NCBI GenBank assembly: GCA_937877575.1
Contig: CALFIZ010000037.1
Span: 1-9,494, forward strand
Length of the DNA stretch: 9,494 nucleotides
Direction: 5' to 3'
Source of the DNA: an uncultured Marinilabiliales bacterium
Lineage (GTDB): Bacteria > Bacteroidota > Bacteroidia > Bacteroidales > BM520
Position numbers and translations under genes: made by a program. A model generated the notes under the pieces. It was not told where the DNA came from. It did no database searches and was given only the letters and a program-made list of their open reading frames with translations. Shown here piece by piece: positions 6,947 to 9,494 of this stretch (positions within the stretch are counted from its first letter, which is position 1; every line of letters begins with the position of its first letter).

Positions 6947-9494
6947 TTACTTGATTATAAGTTTCTTTGTAATCATGGTGTCACCGAGGAACCTGACGAT
7001 ATACGTACCGCTTGGCAGGTCATCGGTTTTCAGCTGAATGGTGCCGCTGAAGGCAAACTGTCTGACAACCTGTCCTTCCATATTTATAATCAGCACGCTC
7101 GTCCTACCAAACTGATAGTCGGACGTCATCGTCACACTCTCATCTGCAGGATTGGGGAAGATGTTCACGCTATAAGTCTTTTCAGGAGGTGTAACAGGGT
7201 TCACTCCCAAGAAGATAGAGCCGTGATTGCTGAAACTGACTATTTTTGCAGCAACCTTAAGTATCGGGTTGTCAGGATGATTACATCTCGGACATCCGTT
7301 TTGACCATCCACACAGTCCGGATAATTAGGATGACATAAGTCAATATACGTAGGATCGAACTGATAAAGAACTGACATGCAGCCGGATGACAAATATTCT
7401 GAAATATCCCAGTTCCATACCAACGGAATAGAGCCGGGACACCAGCCGGAACGGGAATACCGCCAAGTGCCATTCTGAGGCTGACAGCCGGCAGGATTAG
7501 GGTCGCATGTTCTCCATAAATCCTGGGTAAATTTCAGTTGGTTGTCAATGATGATATTGTGCGTTGCCTCATAAAATTCTGCGGCATTGCCGGTATTAAC
7601 CGTATAATTCGGCGCGCTATTGCTGCTCCAGTTATGGCCGGTGGTGGTCATCTTCAAAATAGCTTTAGCAGTATGCGGAGCAAAATCGAAGTCCACGACA
7701 GGCACAGGGGTCAAATTGGAATAATCACCGAAAGCGTATGTGTCGTAAAGAATTTCTTCAACATCCGCATAAAGATATTCCGGAGTTCCTTTTTCAAAAG
7801 TGAAAGTCAAAATAGGATTGAATCCTGAGCCATTCCATGTCTCAAAATAAAATTCAAATTCCACAAGTCCTTGTAATACAGAAGTATAATCAGTAACATC
7901 TATATCATCTTCACACTGAACTCCGAAAGGAGAAATATAGCGGAAGAGTTCCATCCATTCCCCACGGTAATTTTTTACTCTTATACCACCCACTCTGTCG
8001 TATGTATCACAATTACCATTGACACAGTTGTGGTCATAATATGCCGTGATATGGTTGAATGCTCCCACATGGGACGGAATCGGATACTCGCCTCTTACAC
8101 TCTGAATGGAAGGAGTACATACGAGATCGCCATTGAGAGTCACAACCTGCTGGGTTTCAAAATTATCAGTCACTTCGAAAGAACTGTTCAAAGTAGTGGT
8201 CTTGCCTCCTGAAGTATGAACATCAACTGTCATGTTGTAGGTGCCGAAATCGGATGGAGTCCATGTGGTGTAGAAATAGCCGTTATCAGGGTTATTAGGA
8301 TATGCGGTTTCAAGCTCGTACTCCTGTCCGTCAATGGTACAAGTCACCTGTTCGATGAGTATGGCGTCGCTATGTTCGATATAGGCACTGACGACAAGCA
8401 GCATGGCATGCAAATCAGTCATATAGACTTTTGAGCCATCATAAGGACGGCGGCTAGTAACATCAGGAGTATAAGCCAACGGGTCATACACCTCGAAAGT
8501 TTTATACACATCGGCCGCAGGAAGCCATACGTCATCTCCTGCCTGATATGCCTTGATTGTAACCGTCCCTTCCTCACCGGTAAGTGTAAGTATATTGCCA
8601 TCAAGTGTGGCAGGGCCGCTGACAAATTCAAACGAGACATCCAATCCGGAAGTGGCAGTAGCTGTCAAAGTGATTGGAGGATTGATTGTCAGTTGGTTAG
8701 GAATATCAGCCATCTCTATGTACTGTACATTGCCTTCCGGTGATTTGCGGACAAGTATATTGTCGAAACCACCGACTCCACCTTGAGAATGGAAAAAAAT
8801 GCCGTCCCACATCTGATAGTCGTTTTTATCACCGGAACCGGGTGTAAGTCCCATATTATGATTTGTGCAGCTTGCCATCTGTATCCACTCTCCCTCGCAG
8901 TTTTCCTTTACGAAAACGGTAAGGGCACCGGCACCATCATACGCCGAAAAATCGAAAGTCAGTTTATAACGTGTCCACCCCACCCCTTCATAGTCGAGTT
9001 GAACTGATTCGCTGTTGGGAAAATGGACAACTGTATGATTATCAGTGCCCTGATTTTTTGCAGACAGATAGACACCGCCATCACCGTCCGTCATTCCAGG
9101 GAGGACATTGCCATCGTTATCGGAATCATAGCCGATACCGAAGAAAACACCCCACCAGTTGCGGTACATATCTATTTCCATATCGATGACACCACCATCC
9201 TGGAAGGAGAAGTTGAAATTAGGCGAAGCCTTACGAGTTGCTGTGCGTCCTACACCAGAGCCGCCGTAAGGATAGAAGATACCGATGGTTTCATCTGGAG
9301 TCATTATACCACTATTGACTATGGCCACATCAAAATCCTGAGACGTGGATGCGGTTTGGAAATGAGTGCTCCATCCGTCCTGACCATTCAGATTCTGTGT
9401 GCCTTCAGTAAGATTATTGAAATCGTAAATGTACTCTTCCTGAGCAAAAATCGCGCTTGATACCATCAAACCGACGATAATAAGTAATAATTTT
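6947..9494 (-). CDS. Secreted multidomain peptide-N-glycosidase F (PNGase F) with T9SS sorting domain (5' end cut by window)
   Basis: 848 codons are visible. The frame continues to the right edge as KLLLIIVGLMVSSAIFAQ, a signal peptide, so only a few N-terminal residues are missing; TTG 9469 is not the real start. Numbering here counts from 9469. Order: lectin-like beta-sandwich (about 10-250), Ig-like domain (255-330, TLTATATSG then GPATL), second Ig-like domain (335-430), PNGase F N-terminal domain (435-575), catalytic C-terminal domain (585-750), and T9SS type A sorting domain (766-840, opening NIFPNPADESV and ending KKLIIK). The enzyme should cleave the Asn-GlcNAc amide bond of N-glycoproteins. 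Counterparts of PNGase F D60, R61, E118, E206 and R248 are D491 and R492 (in CDTYDR), E543 (FETW), E631 (AAEF) and R673 (RSGWCPG); the 88- and 42-residue spacings between the last three are identical to my recollection of the Elizabethkingia enzyme. An extra Cys-rich loop lies at 712-731. It should be exported by Sec, then T9SS, to the surface or medium. Confidence 0.9.
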   Translation of the reverse strand, partial: KLLLIIVGLMVSSAIFAQEEYIYDFNNLTEGTQNLNGQDGWSTHFQTASTSQDFDVAIVNSGIMTPDETIGIFYPYGGSGVGRTATRKASPNFNFSFQDGGVIDMEIDMYRNWWGVFFGIGYDSDNDGNVLPGMTDGDGGVYLSAKNQGTDNHTVVHFPNSESVQLDYEGVGWTRYKLTFDFSAYDGAGALTVFVKENCEGEWIQMASCTNHNMGLTPGSGDKNDYQMWDGIFFHSQGGVGGFDNILVRKSPEGNVQYIEMADIPNQLTINPPITLTATATSGLDVSFEFVSGPATLDGNILTLTGEEGTVTIKAYQAGDDVWLPAADVYKTFEVYDPLAYTPDVTSRRPYDGSKVYMTDLHAMLLVVSAYIEHSDAILIEQVTCTIDGQEYELETAYPNNPDNGYFYTTWTPSDFGTYNMTVDVHTSGGKTTTLNSSFEVTDNFETQQVVTLNGDLVCTPSIQSVRGEYPIPSHVGAFNHITAYYDHNCVNGNCDTYDRVGGIRVKNYRGEWMELFRYISPFGVQCEDDIDVTDYTSVLQGLVEFEFYFETWNGSGFNPILTFTFEKGTPEYLYADVEEILYDTYAFGDYSNLTPVPVVDFDFAPHTAKAILKMTTTGHNWSSNSAPNYTVNTGNAAEFYEATHNIIIDNQLKFTQDLWRTCDPNPAGCQPQNGTWRYSRSGWCPGSIPLVWNWDISEYLSSGCMSVLYQFDPTYIDLCHPNYPDCVDGQNGCPRCNHPDNPILKVAAKIVSFSNHGSIFLGVNPVTPPEKTYSVNIFPNPADESVTMTSDYQFGRTSVLIINMEGQVVRQFAFSGTIQLKTDDLPSGTYIVRFLGDTMITKKLIIK

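Noticed and set aside
6872..7339. Plus-strand 155-codon open frame
   Set aside because: It overlaps the tamL start and the T9SS sorting domain on the opposite strand, and its product has no recognisable features.
9023..9460. Plus-strand 145-codon open frame
   Set aside because: It is antisense to the lectin-like domain of the PNGase F protein and has no plausible domain or start context.
9467..9469. TTG as the start of the PNGase F-like gene
   Set aside because: The frame stays open to the window edge and the upstream codons complete a typical signal peptide, so the true start is outside the window.
1..9494. tRNA or rRNA genes, insertion sequences, CRISPR arrays, phage genes
   Set aside because: Nearly all the sequence is coding on one strand, with short gaps. 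I saw no direct repeats, transposase motifs or tRNA-like cloverleaf sequences.

Overview
The window looks like chromosomal DNA from a Bacteroidota (probably Bacteroidales) species. The evidence is a C-terminal type IX secretion (T9SS) sorting domain, a BamA-family protein carrying a lipobox, A-rich leaders instead of Shine-Dalgarno sites, and a TAnnTTTG-type -7 promoter box. Base composition is moderately AT-rich. All five genes lie on the minus strand, so transcription runs from the right edge to the left edge. Both end genes are cut by the window.

Right part (9494 to 4534): a large secreted enzyme comes first. I identify it as a peptide-N-glycosidase F (PNGase F) homologue because five active-site residues and their spacing are conserved. 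It has extra N-terminal beta domains and a T9SS sorting domain, so it should act on host or dietary glycoproteins outside the cell or on its surface. Thirteen bases downstream begins a 799-residue Omp85 lipoprotein of the TamL type, an outer-membrane assembly factor that is probably co-transcribed with it.

Middle (4533 to 3930): a small outer-membrane beta-barrel gene sits between a good Bacteroidota promoter and a strong intrinsic terminator, so it looks like a single-gene transcription unit.

Left part (3914 to 1): three tightly packed genes encode an ArnE/EamA-like four-helix membrane protein, a LolA-like periplasmic carrier and a very large MMPL transporter. The MMPL protein runs directly into a PlsC-type acyltransferase domain and leaves the window still open. 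Related MMPL-acyltransferase-methyltransferase fusions are known in Bacteroidota, and LolA-like plus MMPL pairs are typical of aryl-polyene, flexirubin and dialkylresorcinol lipid clusters. I infer that this is the export and acylation end of such an envelope-lipid locus, with biosynthetic genes, if present, beyond the left edge.

The most interesting points are the multidomain PNGase F with an extra four-cysteine loop, the transporter-acyltransferase fusion with an asymmetric proton-relay motif, and a terminator that decides the start of the ArnE-like gene. I found no RNA genes, mobile elements, CRISPR arrays or long repeats, and no intergenic stretch longer than about 100 bases.
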